Below, in pieces: positions 44,040-54,122 of a stretch of DNA of 64,000 nucleotides. Both the position numbers and the translations under genes were made by a program. The DNA is from Rhizobium sp. BK376 (lineage in GTDB: Bacteria > Pseudomonadota > Alphaproteobacteria > Rhizobiales > Rhizobiaceae): positions 619,045 to 683,044 of the forward strand of contig NZ_SLZG01000003.1 in assembly GCF_004341625.1 (NCBI RefSeq), in the 5' to 3' direction. Below the pieces are notes generated by a model, which saw only the letters and a program-made list of their open reading frames with translations, was not told where the DNA came from and made no database searches. Numbering within the stretch: position 1 is the first letter of the stretch; the number at the start of each line of letters is the position of its first letter.

Positions 44040-45854
44040 CTACGCATCGGCGGTCTGTTTTTCCGTCGGTGCAGCAAGATCGTCGTCGAAGACGTCCATC
44101 GTCCGCTTCGGCTTCATCAGCGGCTCCGGCTTGACCGGATGCGAGAACAGCATGTCGCGGCCGGCCTGCAGGCCTTCCGTCGTCTGCAGCACCAGCCGCT
44201 GTTCGTCCCGCTTGCGGATATCCTCTTCGATTGCGTAGGCATCGGCCTCGCCGATGCCGAGCGCCTCCAGCGTCCTGCGGCCGAAGAGCAGGCCGGATTC
44301 CACCGTTTCGCGCAATTCATAATCGACGCCGTTGTTTCTAAGAGCGATGGAATGGATGCGGTCATAGGAGCGCACGAATAGCTTGGCATGCGGATATTCG
44401 GTCTGCACGAGCTCCACGATCTTGTCGGTAATCTCACGATCATGCGTGCAAACCATCACGATCTTGGCTTTGTCGATACCCGCGGAGCGCAGCACGTCCT
44501 TGCGCGTGCCGTCGCCGAAATAGATGCGGAAACCGAAGGCGGATGCCTGCCGTATGCGGTCTGCGGAATAGTCGATAACAGTGACGTCACGGCCGCCGGC
44601 AAGCAGAATCTGCGCGGCGATCTGGCCGAAGCGCGAAAAGCCGATCATCATCACATCCGAGCCGGCACCTTCGAAATCCTCGTCCAGCTCCTCATGCGCA
44701 TCGTCGCGCAGAAAGCGCTTTGCGAGCGCGGTGCTCAGCGGCGTGAGCGCCATCGAAAGCGTCACGATGGCAATCAGCAGCGAAGCGGTGCTGCCCGTCA
44801 GCAGGGCGCCGCTGGCACTTGCGGTGCTGAAGAGCACGAAGCCGAATTCGCCGCCCTGTGGCAGCAGGAAAGCAATGCGGATCGCGTCATTGTGTGGCGA
44901 ACCCGAGACGCGACAGATCGAATAGATCACTGCCGCCTTGACGACCATGATGATGGGAACGGCCACGATGATGAGAAGCACATTATCGAGAATGACCTGC
45001 AATTGCAGCGACAGGCCGACGGCAATGAAGAAGATTGCGAGCAGCACGCCGCGGAAAGGCTCGATATCGGCCTCCAGTTCGTGCCGGTAGGAGGATTCCG
45101 CCAGCATCACACCGGAGAGGAAGGCGCCCATTGCCATCGACAGGCCGGCAAGCTGCATCAACGTCGCCGAGCCCATGACGACGAACAGCGCGGCCGCGAT
45201 CATCGCCTCTCGCGCGCCGGTGCGGGCGATGACCTGGAAGAGCGGCGTCAGCAGATAGCGTCCCGCAATGATCATCGCGCCGACCGCGCCGACGGCGATG
45301 GCGAAATCGGGAACGGGATTGGTTGCCTCCTTCGGACCGTCGAGAACGGTAACCAGCGCCAAAAGCGGCACGATCGCAAGATCCTGCAACAGCAGCATGG
45401 AGAAGGAGCGCTGGCCGTAGCGCGTATTGACGTCGCCCTGTTCCTCCAGGATCTGCATGGCGAAGGCGGTCGAGGAAAGGGAAAGGCCAAAACCGGCAAT
45501 GATGCTTCCGCGCCATCCGGTCACGCCGCTGAGATAGGCGGCGCCGGTCAGCAAAATGCCGGTGATGACGACCTGGGCGGTGCCGAGGCCGAAGATGTCG
45601 CGCCGCATCTGCCACAGCCGCGAAGGCTTAAGCTCCAGTCCGATGATGAAAAGCAGAAAGACGACGCCGAGCTCGGCCACGCCGAGAACGGATTCCCCGT
45701 CCCCGATGCCATGCAGGATCGGGCCGATCACAACGCCGGCAGCAAGGTAGCCAAGCACGGTTCCGAGCCCTAGCTTCTTGAAGATCGGGGCCGTGACCAC
45801 GGCTCCGCCCAGCAGCAGGAGTGTTTCGGTAAAGAGGGCGTTGGGCGCTGACAT
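44040..45854 (-). CDS. Monovalent cation:proton antiporter, CPA2 (KefB/KefC-like)
   Basis: Inner-membrane antiporter of 604 residues. About 12 hydrophobic segments cover residues 1-390 (LGYLAAGVVIGP, VVFLLFIIGLELKPSRLW, GFGLSLSSTAFAMQILEE), then a cytoplasmic RCK/TrkA-N domain from about 400 (VMMIGFSRFGQIAAQILLAGG, and FGDGTRKDVLRSAGIDKAKIVMV). It resembles KefB/KefC potassium efflux systems gated by glutathione; no KefF/KefG ancillary subunit is nearby. Divergent from pmbA, 117 bp apart. Substrate ion is not certain. Confidence 0.92.
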   Translation of the reverse strand: MSAPNALFTETLLLLGGAVVTAPIFKKLGLGTVLGYLAAGVVIGPILHGIGDGESVLGVAELGVVFLLFIIGLELKPSRLWQMRRDIFGLGTAQVVITGILLTGAAYLSGVTGWRGSIIAGFGLSLSSTAFAMQILEEQGDVNTRYGQRSFSMLLLQDLAIVPLLALVTVLDGPKEATNPVPDFAIAVGAVGAMIIAGRYLLTPLFQVIARTGAREAMIAAALFVVMGSATLMQLAGLSMAMGAFLSGVMLAESSYRHELEADIEPFRGVLLAIFFIAVGLSLQLQVILDNVLLIIVAVPIIMVVKAAVIYSICRVSGSPHNDAIRIAFLLPQGGEFGFVLFSTASASGALLTGSTASLLIAIVTLSMALTPLSTALAKRFLRDDAHEELDEDFEGAGSDVMMIGFSRFGQIAAQILLAGGRDVTVIDYSADRIRQASAFGFRIYFGDGTRKDVLRSAGIDKAKIVMVCTHDREITDKIVELVQTEYPHAKLFVRSYDRIHSIALRNNGVDYELRETVESGLLFGRRTLEALGIGEADAYAIEEDIRKRDEQRLVLQTTEGLQAGRDMLFSHPVKPEPLMKPKRTMDVFDDDLAAPTEKQTADA

Positions 45855-45971
45855 CGTCTGTTTCTTTCATGGGCAGGCGGTGCTTCGGACATCCCGGGGA
45901 AGAATCGACATTCCCGCCCTTGATGCTTTTCGTAGTGCACAATAAATGGAACGCGAAGGAAAGGCCAAATC

Positions 45972-47318
45972 ATGTCCTCAGAAATCGATTCCGCTCAGCT
46001 TCTTTCCCGTGCCAGCCAATTGATCGATCTCGCCCGAAAGGCCGGCGCCGACGCTGCCGATGCCGTCGTGGTGCGCTCGCGCTCTCAATCGGTCAGCGTT
46101 CGCCTCGGCAAGGTCGAAAGTACCGAATCCTCCGAAAGCGACGATTTCGCGCTCCGCGTCTTCGTGGGTCAGCGCGTCGCCAGCGTCTCGGCAAATCCGG
46201 GCTTCGACCTGCAGGTGCTCGCCGAACGCGCCGTCGCCATGGCGAAGGTCTCTCCGGAAGACCCCTATGCCTGCCTCGCCGATGAAAGCAGGCTGGCCCG
46301 CACCTACAAGGATCTCGAGCTGTTCGACTCGACCGAAGTGTCGACGGAGCAGCTGCGTGAAGCCTCGCTCGCCATGGAAGAGGCGGCCCTTGCCGTTTCT
46401 GGCGTCAGCAATTCCTCGGGCGCCGGCGCGTCTTCCGGCATGGGCGGCCTGGTGCTCGCCACGTCCCACGGTTTTGCCGGCAGCTACATGGGCTCGCGCT
46501 TCGGTCGCTCCGTCAGCGTGATTGCCGGCGAAGGCACCGGCATGGAACGCGATTATGATTTCGACAGCCGCCTCTATTTCGCAGAGCTTGACGATCCCGC
46601 CGAGATCGGCCGCCGCGCCGGCGAGCGCGCGATCAAGCGCCTCAACCCGCGCCAGGTGCCGACGGGCAAGGACCTGACCGTCATTTTCGATCCGCGCGTT
46701 GCGCGCGGCTTCGTCGGTCACATCGCCGGCGCGATCAACGGCGCCTCGGTGGCGCGCAAGACCAGCTTCCTGCGCGACCGCATGGGCGAACAGGTCCTGA
46801 AATCGGGCCTGTCGATCACAGACGATCCGCTGATCGTTCGCGGTCCTTCTTCCCGTCCCTTCGATGGCGAAGGCGTCGTCGGTGAGCGGATGGTCATGAT
46901 CGAGGACGGCGTGCTGAAGCACTGGTTCCTTTCGACGTCGACAGGCCGTGAGATCGGCATGGAAACCAACGGTCGCGGCGTGCGCGGCGGCACCACGGTT
47001 TCCCCGTCTTCGACCAATCTGGCGCTGGAGCCAGGCGATATTTCTCCTGAGGACATGATCAAGGGCATCGGCAACGGCTTCTATGTGACCGAGCTGATCG
47101 GCCAGGGCGTCAACATGATAACAGGCGAATACAGCCGCGGCGCCACCGGCTTCTGGATCGAGAACGGCGAACTGACATTCCCGGTCTCCGAAGTCACGAT
47201 CGCATCCAACCTCAAGGACATGTTCATGCGCACGACGCCGGCAAACGACATCGACCGCAAGTTCGGCGTCGCCTCTCCCACGCTTGCCATCGAGGGCATG
47301 ACGCTGGCAGGTCTGTAA
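45972..47318 (+). CDS. pmbA: TldD/PmbA-family metalloprotease, PmbA (TldE)
   Basis: 448 residues. PmbA/TldE forms a heterodimer with TldD to degrade unstructured peptides and mature some peptide antibiotics; the zinc HExxxH site is in TldD, and PmbA lacks it, as here. Typical blocks: RSRSQSVSVRLGKVESTESSE, LAVSGVSNSSGAGASS, IFDPRVARGFVGHIAGAING, GTTVSPSSTNLALEPGD and GFYVTELIGQGVNMITGEYSRGATGFWIENG. tldD is not in the window. The ATG at 45972 is the start of the conserved part. Confidence 0.94.
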   Translation: MSSEIDSAQLLSRASQLIDLARKAGADAADAVVVRSRSQSVSVRLGKVESTESSESDDFALRVFVGQRVASVSANPGFDLQVLAERAVAMAKVSPEDPYACLADESRLARTYKDLELFDSTEVSTEQLREASLAMEEAALAVSGVSNSSGAGASSGMGGLVLATSHGFAGSYMGSRFGRSVSVIAGEGTGMERDYDFDSRLYFAELDDPAEIGRRAGERAIKRLNPRQVPTGKDLTVIFDPRVARGFVGHIAGAINGASVARKTSFLRDRMGEQVLKSGLSITDDPLIVRGPSSRPFDGEGVVGERMVMIEDGVLKHWFLSTSTGREIGMETNGRGVRGGTTVSPSSTNLALEPGDISPEDMIKGIGNGFYVTELIGQGVNMITGEYSRGATGFWIENGELTFPVSEVTIASNLKDMFMRTTPANDIDRKFGVASPTLAIEGMTLAGL

Positions 47319-47334
47319 GGCGAGGTGCGCAACG

Positions 47335-48144
47335 ATGAGTGATATTGCCGAGGCCGGTCGCCAGAACGATCTGGAGTTGATCGTCGATGCCGCCCGCCAG
47401 GCAGGAGAGATAGCCCTTCGCTACTTTCGCCGTGAACCGGAAGTCTGGTGGAAAAACGAGGGGCGCTCCCCCGTCAGCGCCGCCGATTTCGCCGCCAACG
47501 AGGCCTTGGCATCGATCCTCAGAAGCGCCCGCCCGAATTATGGCTGGCTCTCGGAGGAAACGGACGACGATCCGGCCAGGCTCAATTCCGAGACGCTCTT
47601 CGTCGTCGATCCAATTGATGGAACTCGCGGCTTTATTGCCGGACTCGAAATGTGGTGCGTCAGCGTCGCCGTGGTGACCAACGGCCGTCCGACGGCCGGC
47701 GTGCTTTATGCGCCGGCGCTGGGCGAGCTGTTCACCGCCGAGACCGGTGGCCCGGCATTGAAGAACGGAACCCCCATTGGCGTCTCCGATCGACCGGCAA
47801 CCGAGATGCAGAGGCTTGCGACTGCCGAGGAAATGCTGAGCGGCTTCGATCCCGATTTTCGCAAGACGATTGAGCGTGCCAAGCATGTGCCGTCGCTCGC
47901 CTATCGTCTGGCGATGGTCGCCGACGGGCGGCTGGAAGGAACGCTGGTCAAGCGCGACTCCCACGATTGGGATCTGGCGGCGGCTGATCTCATTCTGGAG
48001 CGTGCGGGCGGCGCACTCGTCGACCTATCCGGCCATGCGCTGAACTATAATCGCCCCGAGCTTAGCCACGGCGAGCTTTGCGGCGCTCCTGCCGCCCATC
48101 TTGAGGCCTTTTTACGTCAGCTCTCCCATCGTCGAGATGGTTGA
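47335..48144 (+). CDS. Inositol monophosphatase-family phosphatase, CysQ-like
   Basis: 269-residue Mg-dependent, Li-sensitive phosphatase family. Metal-binding motifs are visible: the Glu pair in LSEETDDDP, DPIDGTRGFIAG and the C-terminal SHDWDLAAADLILERAGG. It is closest to CysQ/3'(2'),5'-bisphosphate nucleotidases, which clear PAP from sulfate assimilation; inositol or histidinol phosphate are alternatives that cannot be excluded. The ATG at 47335 is 16 bp after the pmbA stop (GAGG upstream), so the two form an operon with DUF4170. Confidence 0.87.
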   Translation: MSDIAEAGRQNDLELIVDAARQAGEIALRYFRREPEVWWKNEGRSPVSAADFAANEALASILRSARPNYGWLSEETDDDPARLNSETLFVVDPIDGTRGFIAGLEMWCVSVAVVTNGRPTAGVLYAPALGELFTAETGGPALKNGTPIGVSDRPATEMQRLATAEEMLSGFDPDFRKTIERAKHVPSLAYRLAMVADGRLEGTLVKRDSHDWDLAAADLILERAGGALVDLSGHALNYNRPELSHGELCGAPAAHLEAFLRQLSHRRDG

Positions 48145-48206
48145 CCTTTCGGTCAAAATCCCTCAGATGAAGGGGGGAGGAGAGAGACAGCAGAAAAGAG
48201 ACAATC

Positions 48207-48452
48207 ATGACGGACTCAAGCAGCAAAAAGCAGCTCCTGCACCTCGTATTTGGCGGCGAACTGGAAAGCCTTGAAGAGGTTCAGTTCCGCGATCTGAAGG
48301 ATCTCGATATCGTCGGGATTTTCCCCGACTATGCGAGTGCGCTCGTGGCCTGGAAGGCAAAGGCACATCAGACCGTCGACAACGCCCATATGCGTTACTT
48401 CATCGTGCACATGCATCGCCTGCTTGACCCGGAATCTGCCATCAAGGGCTGA
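48207..48452 (+). CDS. DUF4170 small protein
   Basis: 81-residue protein of the DUF4170 family, confined to alphaproteobacteria. LHLVFGGELESLEEVQFRDLKDLDIVGIFPDYASALVAWKAKAHQTVDNAHMRYFIVHMHRLLDP is (in part) the family core. No signal or membrane segment. The ATG at 48207 has GGAGGAGAGA some 25 bp upstream and AGAGAC nearer. It stands between the CysQ-like gene and waaA, as often seen, so it may act in envelope or lipid A biology, but its function is unknown. Confidence 0.85.
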   Translation: MTDSSSKKQLLHLVFGGELESLEEVQFRDLKDLDIVGIFPDYASALVAWKAKAHQTVDNAHMRYFIVHMHRLLDPESAIKG

Positions 48453-48486
48453 TTTTCGTCCCGTGGAAATTTGATGCGGTCAGTTA

Positions 48487-48505
48487 AGGCGGCAATCTGC
48501 CGCCT
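48487..48505. terminator. Hairpin after the DUF4170 gene
   Basis: AGGCGGCA (48487-48494) and TGCCGCCT (48498-48505) with a 3-base loop, 34 bp after the stop. A short T-rich stretch follows but no proper U run; a weak or partial terminator upstream of waaA. Confidence 0.5.
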
Positions 48506-48620
48506 GTCGTTCCATAAATACTATTTTTGACGCATTCAGAACTTAACTGCAGGCCTTCCGCCATAACAATAATCGGGATTTGGCTTTGATGACGATCAGC
48601 AGCGATCGGAGGCGAACAAG

Positions 48621-49937
48621 ATGAGCAGCCTGAGGGCGCGCTTTGCCTTGGGTGCCTACCGCCTGGGCGGCATCGCGATCTATCCACTGATGAGCCCCTA
48701 CCTCGCCGTCCGTGCCGCCAGAGGCAAGGAGGAGCGCGCGCGCCGGTTGGAACGTTTCGGCTATGCCAGTGCCAATCGCCCCCAGGGTCCGCTGGTCTGG
48801 TTCCATGCCGCAAGCGTCGGCGAGAGCCTCGCCGTCATGCCTCTCATCCGGGAAATCCGCCGACGCGATATTCACGTGGTCCTGACGACCGGAACGGTGA
48901 CATCGGCCAGGCTGGTCAGGGAGCGGCTGGGCGACGATGTCATCCATCAATATGTCCCGCTCGACCTGAAGCCGGCTGTTCGCCGTTTCCTCGACTACTG
49001 GCAGCCCGATTGCACCATTATTGCCGAGTCCGAGATCTGGCCGACGACCATCATGGAGCTCGGCCAGCGCCGCATTCCGCAGATTCTCGTCAACGCTCGT
49101 ATATCGGATCGCTCCTTCTCCCGCTGGAAAACCCGCCTGTCGCTGGCCGAAGCGCTGTTCGAGAACCTGGCGTTGGTGATTGCCCAATCGGATATCGATG
49201 CCGAGCGTTTCCGTGATCTCGGCGTCCGGCAGGTCATCATGTCGGGCAATCTCAAGGTCGATACCGACGCGCCGCCCTATGACGCCGCACTTCTTGCCCG
49301 ATACGCAAAGCAGATCGGCGATCGCAAGACCTGGGCTGCCGTCTGCACCTTCGACGGCGAAGAGAGTGCGGCAGCGACCGTCCATCGTGCCCTGAAGGAG
49401 CGAAACAGCCAGCTGACCATCATCGTCCCGCGCCATCCCGAACGGTCCAACGAGATCGAAAAGATGCTGGTCGGACAGGGCCTGAAGGTCGCTCGCCGGA
49501 CGCGCAACGATATTCTCTCGCCCGATGTCGATGTCTTTCTCGGGGACACGATCGGCGAGATGGGCCTCTATCTCAGACTGACCGAAGTCTCTTTCGTCGG
49601 CCGCTCGCTGTTCGCCGAGGGCGGCCAGAACCCGCTGGAATCAGCCATGCTCGGCTGCGCCATTCTGTCGGGCGGCCATGTGCAGAATTTCCGTGAGGCC
49701 TATCAGCGTCTTGCCCGCAGCGGCAGCGCCAGGATGGTGCGCGATACCGAAATGCTGGCCAAGGGCGTGCATTACCTGCTGACGAATGATTCGGCCCGAC
49801 GCGGCATGATCGAGGCAGGTTTTGCCACGGTCCAGGAAATGCGCGGCGCTTTGACGGCGACGCTGAAGGGGCTTGAGCCCTACATCAATCCGCTGACGGT
49901 CAAGGCGCGGCTTCTTCCCAAAATGGCCCAGGGCTGA
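48621..49937 (+). CDS. waaA: 3-deoxy-D-manno-octulosonic acid transferase (Kdo transferase)
   Basis: Transfers Kdo from CMP-Kdo to lipid IVA at the cytoplasmic face of the inner membrane. 438 residues. An N-terminal membrane anchor is seen (LGGIAIYPLMSPYLAV), then WFHAASVGE in the first GT-B half (with the catalytic Glu) and the C-terminal block VGRSLFAEGGQNPLESAMLGC for CMP-Kdo binding. The ATG at 48621 follows CGGAGGCGAACAAG. An 11-codon ORF (48589-48624) overlaps the start codon by ATGA. A HAD gene and lpxK follow. Confidence 0.95.
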   Translation: MSSLRARFALGAYRLGGIAIYPLMSPYLAVRAARGKEERARRLERFGYASANRPQGPLVWFHAASVGESLAVMPLIREIRRRDIHVVLTTGTVTSARLVRERLGDDVIHQYVPLDLKPAVRRFLDYWQPDCTIIAESEIWPTTIMELGQRRIPQILVNARISDRSFSRWKTRLSLAEALFENLALVIAQSDIDAERFRDLGVRQVIMSGNLKVDTDAPPYDAALLARYAKQIGDRKTWAAVCTFDGEESAAATVHRALKERNSQLTIIVPRHPERSNEIEKMLVGQGLKVARRTRNDILSPDVDVFLGDTIGEMGLYLRLTEVSFVGRSLFAEGGQNPLESAMLGCAILSGGHVQNFREAYQRLARSGSARMVRDTEMLAKGVHYLLTNDSARRGMIEAGFATVQEMRGALTATLKGLEPYINPLTVKARLLPKMAQG

Positions 49938-49959
49938 AGAAGAGGGCAGGGGGAAACGG

Positions 49960-50688
49960 ATGACGGCGGAGAAGCTTTTGAAGATTGCGGGCATCCTGTT
50001 CGACAAGGACGGTACGTTGCTCGACTATGACGATAGCTGGCTGCCGGTCAATCGCGAGCTTGCCCGCATCGCCGCGAAGAATGATCCCGATCTTGCCGAT
50101 CATCTCCTGCGCGAATGCGGCATGGACCCGGAGACCGGACATATCGTCCCGGACAGCCTGCTTGCGGCCGGCAATACGCGCCAGATTTCCGAGGGGCTGA
50201 TTGCGGCCGGATCGGAGGTCGATCTTGAGGAACTCGTACACCGCCTGGATCAACTCTTTTCCAATGCTGCGGATTTCTCGGTTCCGGTAACGGATCTCAA
50301 GGCTTTCTTCGGCCGCATGCACGCCCGCGGCTACAAGCTGGGCATTGCCTCGAGCGACAATGAACGCTCGATCCGTCAGTTGGCCACCCGCTTCGGTTTC
50401 CACGACCATGTCGACTATATCGCCGGCTATGACAGCGGTTTTGGCAGCAAGCCCGAGGCGGGAATGGTCCTTGGTTTCTGCCGGGCAACCGGCCTCTCGC
50501 CGGAGCAGATCGCCGTTGTCGGTGACAACAATCACGATCTCCACATGGGCCATAATGCCGGTGCCGGCCTGAAGATCGCCGTGCTGACCGGGACCGGTTC
50601 GCGGGAGTCGCTGGCGGCTGCCTCCGACTACTGCCTCAACGACATTACGGAGCTGGAAAGCCTGCTCTCCGAACCGCAGCCGGCCTGA
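49960..50688 (+). CDS. HAD-superfamily phosphatase (Gph-like) between waaA and lpxK
   Basis: 242 residues. Motif I is GILFDKDGTLLDYDDSW (DKDGTL, with the second Asp intact), motif II is LGIASSDNERS, motif III is the Lys in FGSKPEAG, and motif IV is VVGDNNHDLHMGHNAG. The cap is of the C1 type, as in phosphoglycolate phosphatase. The start has GGGGGAAACGG upstream and lies 22 bp after waaA, so it is co-transcribed. Substrate unknown; position between two lipid A genes suggests a sugar- or lipid-phosphate role. Confidence 0.9.
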   Translation: MTAEKLLKIAGILFDKDGTLLDYDDSWLPVNRELARIAAKNDPDLADHLLRECGMDPETGHIVPDSLLAAGNTRQISEGLIAAGSEVDLEELVHRLDQLFSNAADFSVPVTDLKAFFGRMHARGYKLGIASSDNERSIRQLATRFGFHDHVDYIAGYDSGFGSKPEAGMVLGFCRATGLSPEQIAVVGDNNHDLHMGHNAGAGLKIAVLTGTGSRESLAAASDYCLNDITELESLLSEPQPA

Positions 50689-50804
50689 TTAGGCAACGGC
50701 TTGCTTTTTCTGCCGGTTTGGCCTTTCTTTCATGCCAAATCGAATATTTTTGAGGGTTCTGCCCGCAACATCAGCTATGTGGGTCATGGGGGCGGTAAGA
50801 CTGC

Positions 50805-51851
50805 ATGGTATCTGAAGCACCGCCTTTCTGGTGGACGAAGCCCGATTGGCGTGCACGGCTCCTCTGGCCTCTTTCCTTTCTCTATGGTCGTGTTGCTGGC
50901 TACCGCATGGCGCATGCCAAGCGTGCCTCTGTTCCGCTGCCTGTCATCTGCATCGGAAATTTCACTGTCGGCGGCGCCGGCAAGACGCCGACGGCTCTCG
51001 CGATTGCCCGTGCCGCAAAGGAGAAGGGCCTGAAGCCGGGCTTTCTCAGCCGCGGCTATGGCGGCCTTCTCGATGTCACGACGGTCGTCGATCCCGCCCA
51101 TCATCTCTCGACAGCCGTGGGCGACGAACCCCTGCTTCTGGCGCGCGAAGCGCTGACAGTGATCTCGCGGCGCCGGGCGGAAGGCGCGGAGCGTCTTGTC
51201 AGGGAAGGTGTCGATCTCATCATCATGGATGATGGTTTCCAGAGCGCCCGGCTGGTCATCGACTATGCGCTTGTGGTGATCGATACCATGCGCGGCATCG
51301 GCAATGGGCATATCGTGCCAGGAGGCCCCGTCCGCGCGCCAATCAGGCGGCAGCTACACTATGCTTCGGCCCTTCTGAAGGTCGGTAGCGGCAATGCCGC
51401 GGATGCGATCGTGCGCATGGCCGCTCGCGCCGGAAAACCGTTCTTCGCAGCCTCGCTCAAGGTGCTGGGTCAAAGCGATCTGGCTGGCCGGAAGGTGCTT
51501 GCCTTTGCCGGCATCGCCGATCCGGAAAAATTCTTCCGGACAGTCGGATCGCTAGGGGCGGAGATCGCAAGCCGTCGCTCGTTCGGCGACCATGAGCATC
51601 TGAGCGACGACGAGATCACTGACATGCTTGACGCTGCTACCCGCGAAGGGCTTGAAATCGTCACGACGTCCAAGGACATGGTCCGTCTAGCAGGGCGTCA
51701 CGGCAAGGCCGAAGAACTTGCGCATCGCGCCCGCGTCATCGATGTCGAAATGGCCTTCACCGATCCGCGCGCGCCGTATCTGATCATCGACCGTGCGATG
51801 GAAGCCTGTCGTCAGCGTCGCATAAGGGAAGGGCGCAAGGCCGGAAAATAG
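50805..51851 (+). CDS. lpxK: Tetraacyldisaccharide 4'-kinase
   Basis: Phosphorylates the 4' position of the lipid A disaccharide, making lipid IVA. 348 residues. The P-loop is [19 protein letters not shown] near residue 55; [17 protein letters not shown] and IIMDDGFQS are further LpxK signatures, and GPVRAPI follows. An N-terminal hydrophobic/aromatic segment ([21 protein letters not shown]) would hold it on the inner membrane. The ATG at 50805 follows GGGGGCGG. Operon with waaA. Confidence 0.95.
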   Translation: MVSEAPPFWWTKPDWRARLLWPLSFLYGRVAGYRMAHAKRASVPLPVICIGNFTVGGAGKTPTALAIARAAKEKGLKPGFLSRGYGGLLDVTTVVDPAHHLSTAVGDEPLLLAREALTVISRRRAEGAERLVREGVDLIIMDDGFQSARLVIDYALVVIDTMRGIGNGHIVPGGPVRAPIRRQLHYASALLKVGSGNAADAIVRMAARAGKPFFAASLKVLGQSDLAGRKVLAFAGIADPEKFFRTVGSLGAEIASRRSFGDHEHLSDDEITDMLDAATREGLEIVTTSKDMVRLAGRHGKAEELAHRARVIDVEMAFTDPRAPYLIIDRAMEACRQRRIREGRKAGK

Positions 51852-51908
51852 CGGTAGCGCTTTCCGCAATTCCGGACGCAAACCGCTGCACGCTTTTGTT
51901 GGAACCGC

Positions 51909-52139
51909 TTAGCGCTTCTGGTTTGGCAGGGCGCCGGCGCGCTTGTCCGCTTCCAGCGCCAGCGCGACATTGGCATAGGGTTCCTGCCGGGCAACGCTCC
52001 AATAGCGCAGCTCATCGAGGGGAATATGTTTGCCGGACATGGCGCAGACGACATAGGAGCCGGGCATCAGGATCTGGAAGTCGCCGTCGAGATAACGAAT
52101 TTTCGCCTCGCGATTTCCATGTCCTTCGAAAAGATTCAT
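51909..52139 (-). CDS. DUF2093 small protein
   Basis: 76 residues matching the alphaproteobacterial DUF2093 family: REAKIRYLDGDFQILMPGSYVVCAMSGKHIPLDELRYWSVARQEPY is the core. One Cys (VVCAMSG) and no signal peptide. The fold resembles a small beta-rich domain; function unknown. It converges with lpxK and lies 129 bp beyond the mutL stop on the same strand. Confidence 0.85.
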   Translation of the reverse strand: MNLFEGHGNREAKIRYLDGDFQILMPGSYVVCAMSGKHIPLDELRYWSVARQEPYANVALALEADKRAGALPNQKR

Positions 52140-52268
52140 CGCACGCCGTCTCCACGTCCATCAGAAGAATGAAATATACTATACAGGCTTGCGCGCGTCC
52201 AATGGAGCACGCGGCCTCCACATCCCTTCGACTGCCTTACCCTTGCGAAACCGATTTTTCCAGCTTTT

Positions 52269-54122
52269 TCAGCTTCGGCCGAACAGTCGCTCGATATCCG
52301 AGAGTTTCAGCTCGATATAGGTCGGCCGTCCGTGATTGCACTGCCCGGAACCGGGAGTGGCCTCCATCTGGCGCAGCAGCGCGTTCATTTCCTCCGGCCG
52401 CAGCCGTCGACCTGACCGCACCGAGCCATGGCAGGCCATGGTCGCCGCCACATATTCGAGCCTGGCTGCAAGGCCGGAGGAGGTGTCCCACTCGGCGATC
52501 TCGTCGGCAAGCTGCCGGACGAGCCCCTGCGCATCCACCTCGCCAAGCATGGCCGGCGTCTCGCGCACGGCGACCGCGCCTGGGCCAAAGCGCTCCACCG
52601 CGAGCCCAAGTTTCGCAAGCCCTTCGGCATGCACCATCAGCCGATCGCAATCCTCGTCCGGCAGGTCGACGATCTCGGGAATGAGCAGCACCTGCGAGGG
52701 CATTCGCTTGGAATGCATCGCCTTGCGCAGCTCTTCGAACACCAGCCGCTCATGGGCCGCATGCTGGTCGACGATGACGAGACCGTTTTCGGTCTGCGCG
52801 ATGATGTAGTTCTCGTGCAATTGCGCGCGGGCTGCCCCGAGCGGAAACTGTGAACTCGCCTCCTGGCCCTGCGGCAGCTCCGGACGCTGCGCCGGCGAAG
52901 CGTCCGCCCTTGCGGTCGGCATGGTCAAACCATCGAACGACGCCTGTGGACGCTCCGAAACACCGAGGCTGCCGCGTGAGGAGCCTATGGTCTCAATTTC
53001 CCTATCGATCGGTCGATAAGGGGAAGTCTGGGGGCTCCACGCCGCCCCGTTCGCGCCGGGAGACGGCCGCCATCCAGGTTGATAGCCGGCCCGAAACGCC
53101 CGCATCATGCCGTCGGCGCCTGTCGTTGCCGCGCGATCGCCTTCGCGCGCCAGCGCCTCGCGGACGGCACCGACGATCAGGCCGCGCACGAGCCCGGGAT
53201 CGCGGAAGCGCACGTCGGATTTGGCCGGGTGGACATTGACGTCGACCAAGGCCGGATCGAGAGCGATCGACAGGACGGCCACCGGATAGCGCCCGGCCGG
53301 AATGGTCTCGGCATAGGCACCGCGAATTGCCGAAAGGATCAGCTTGTCCTGGACGGGGCGGCCGTTGACGAAAGCATATTGATGCGCCGAGTTGCCGCGA
53401 TTGAAGGTCGGCACGCCGGCAAAACCGGTCAGTTGCACATCTTCTCGCTCGGCATTGAGCTCGATGGCGTTGTCCTTGAACTCGCTGCCGAGTACCTGAG
53501 CCATGCGCGCCAGGTGATCGTCGCCGGTTGCCGGGAACTCCAGCGTCGAGCGGTCGCTGCCAGACAGCACGAAGCGCACCTTCGGAAAGGCGATTGCCAT
53601 CCGCTTGACGATCTCGGTGATCGCAGCCGCTTCCGCCTTCTCCGTCTTCAGGAATTTCAGCCGGGCCGGGGTCGCGAAAAACAAGTCGCGCACTTCCACG
53701 ATGGTGCCGACATTGGCCGCGGCCGGCCGCAGATGGACCACTTTGCCGCCGGCAACCGCGATTTCCGCGCCGCCTTCGCCATCTGCCCTGCGGCTGGAAA
53801 TCGTCAGCCGCGCCACCGATCCGATGGATGGCAACGCTTCGCCGCGAAAGCCGAGCGTGCGGATATCGTCAAGCGTGTCCGATATCTTCGATGTGCAGTG
53901 GCGTCGAACGGCGAGTTCGAGATCGGTCTGATTCATGCCGGAGCCGTTGTCGCTGACGCGCAAAAGAGCCTTGCCGCCACCGGCGGTGGCGATTTCGACG
54001 CGCGTCGCGCCGGCATCGAGGGCATTCTCGATCAGTTCCTTTGCAGCACTGGCAGGTCGCTCGATGACTTCGCCGGCCGCGATCTGGTTGATCAGGGTTT
54101 CTGTAAGCTGTCTGATGGCCAT
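52269..54122 (-). CDS. mutL: DNA mismatch repair protein MutL
   Basis: 617 residues. The GHL-ATPase domain shows [39 protein letters not shown] and the family start [21 protein letters not shown]. The C-terminal domain has the endonuclease motif [14 protein letters not shown] (D-Q-H-A-x2-E-x4-E) with CHGSVRSG and [11 protein letters not shown]. So it is a nicking MutL, as expected in a group without MutH. A linker rich in Gly/Ser and Pro sits between (about residues 350-430). The ATG at 54122 is at the conserved start. Confidence 0.96.
   Translation of the reverse strand: MAIRQLTETLINQIAAGEVIERPASAAKELIENALDAGATRVEIATAGGGKALLRVSDNGSGMNQTDLELAVRRHCTSKISDTLDDIRTLGFRGEALPSIGSVARLTISSRRADGEGGAEIAVAGGKVVHLRPAAANVGTIVEVRDLFFATPARLKFLKTEKAEAAAITEIVKRMAIAFPKVRFVLSGSDRSTLEFPATGDDHLARMAQVLGSEFKDNAIELNAEREDVQLTGFAGVPTFNRGNSAHQYAFVNGRPVQDKLILSAIRGAYAETIPAGRYPVAVLSIALDPALVDVNVHPAKSDVRFRDPGLVRGLIVGAVREALAREGDRAATTGADGMMRAFRAGYQPGWRPSPGANGAAWSPQTSPYRPIDREIETIGSSRGSLGVSERPQASFDGLTMPTARADASPAQRPELPQGQEASSQFPLGAARAQLHENYIIAQTENGLVIVDQHAAHERLVFEELRKAMHSKRMPSQVLLIPEIVDLPDEDCDRLMVHAEGLAKLGLAVERFGPGAVAVRETPAMLGEVDAQGLVRQLADEIAEWDTSSGLAARLEYVAATMACHGSVRSGRRLRPEEMNALLRQMEATPGSGQCNHGRPTYIELKLSDIERLFGRS

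Noticed and set aside
44388..45773. Plus-strand open frame (about 460 codons) opposite the CPA2 antiporter
   Set aside because: Composition is that of a shadow frame (His/Gln/Arg-rich); no ribosome site; antiporter evidence is strong.
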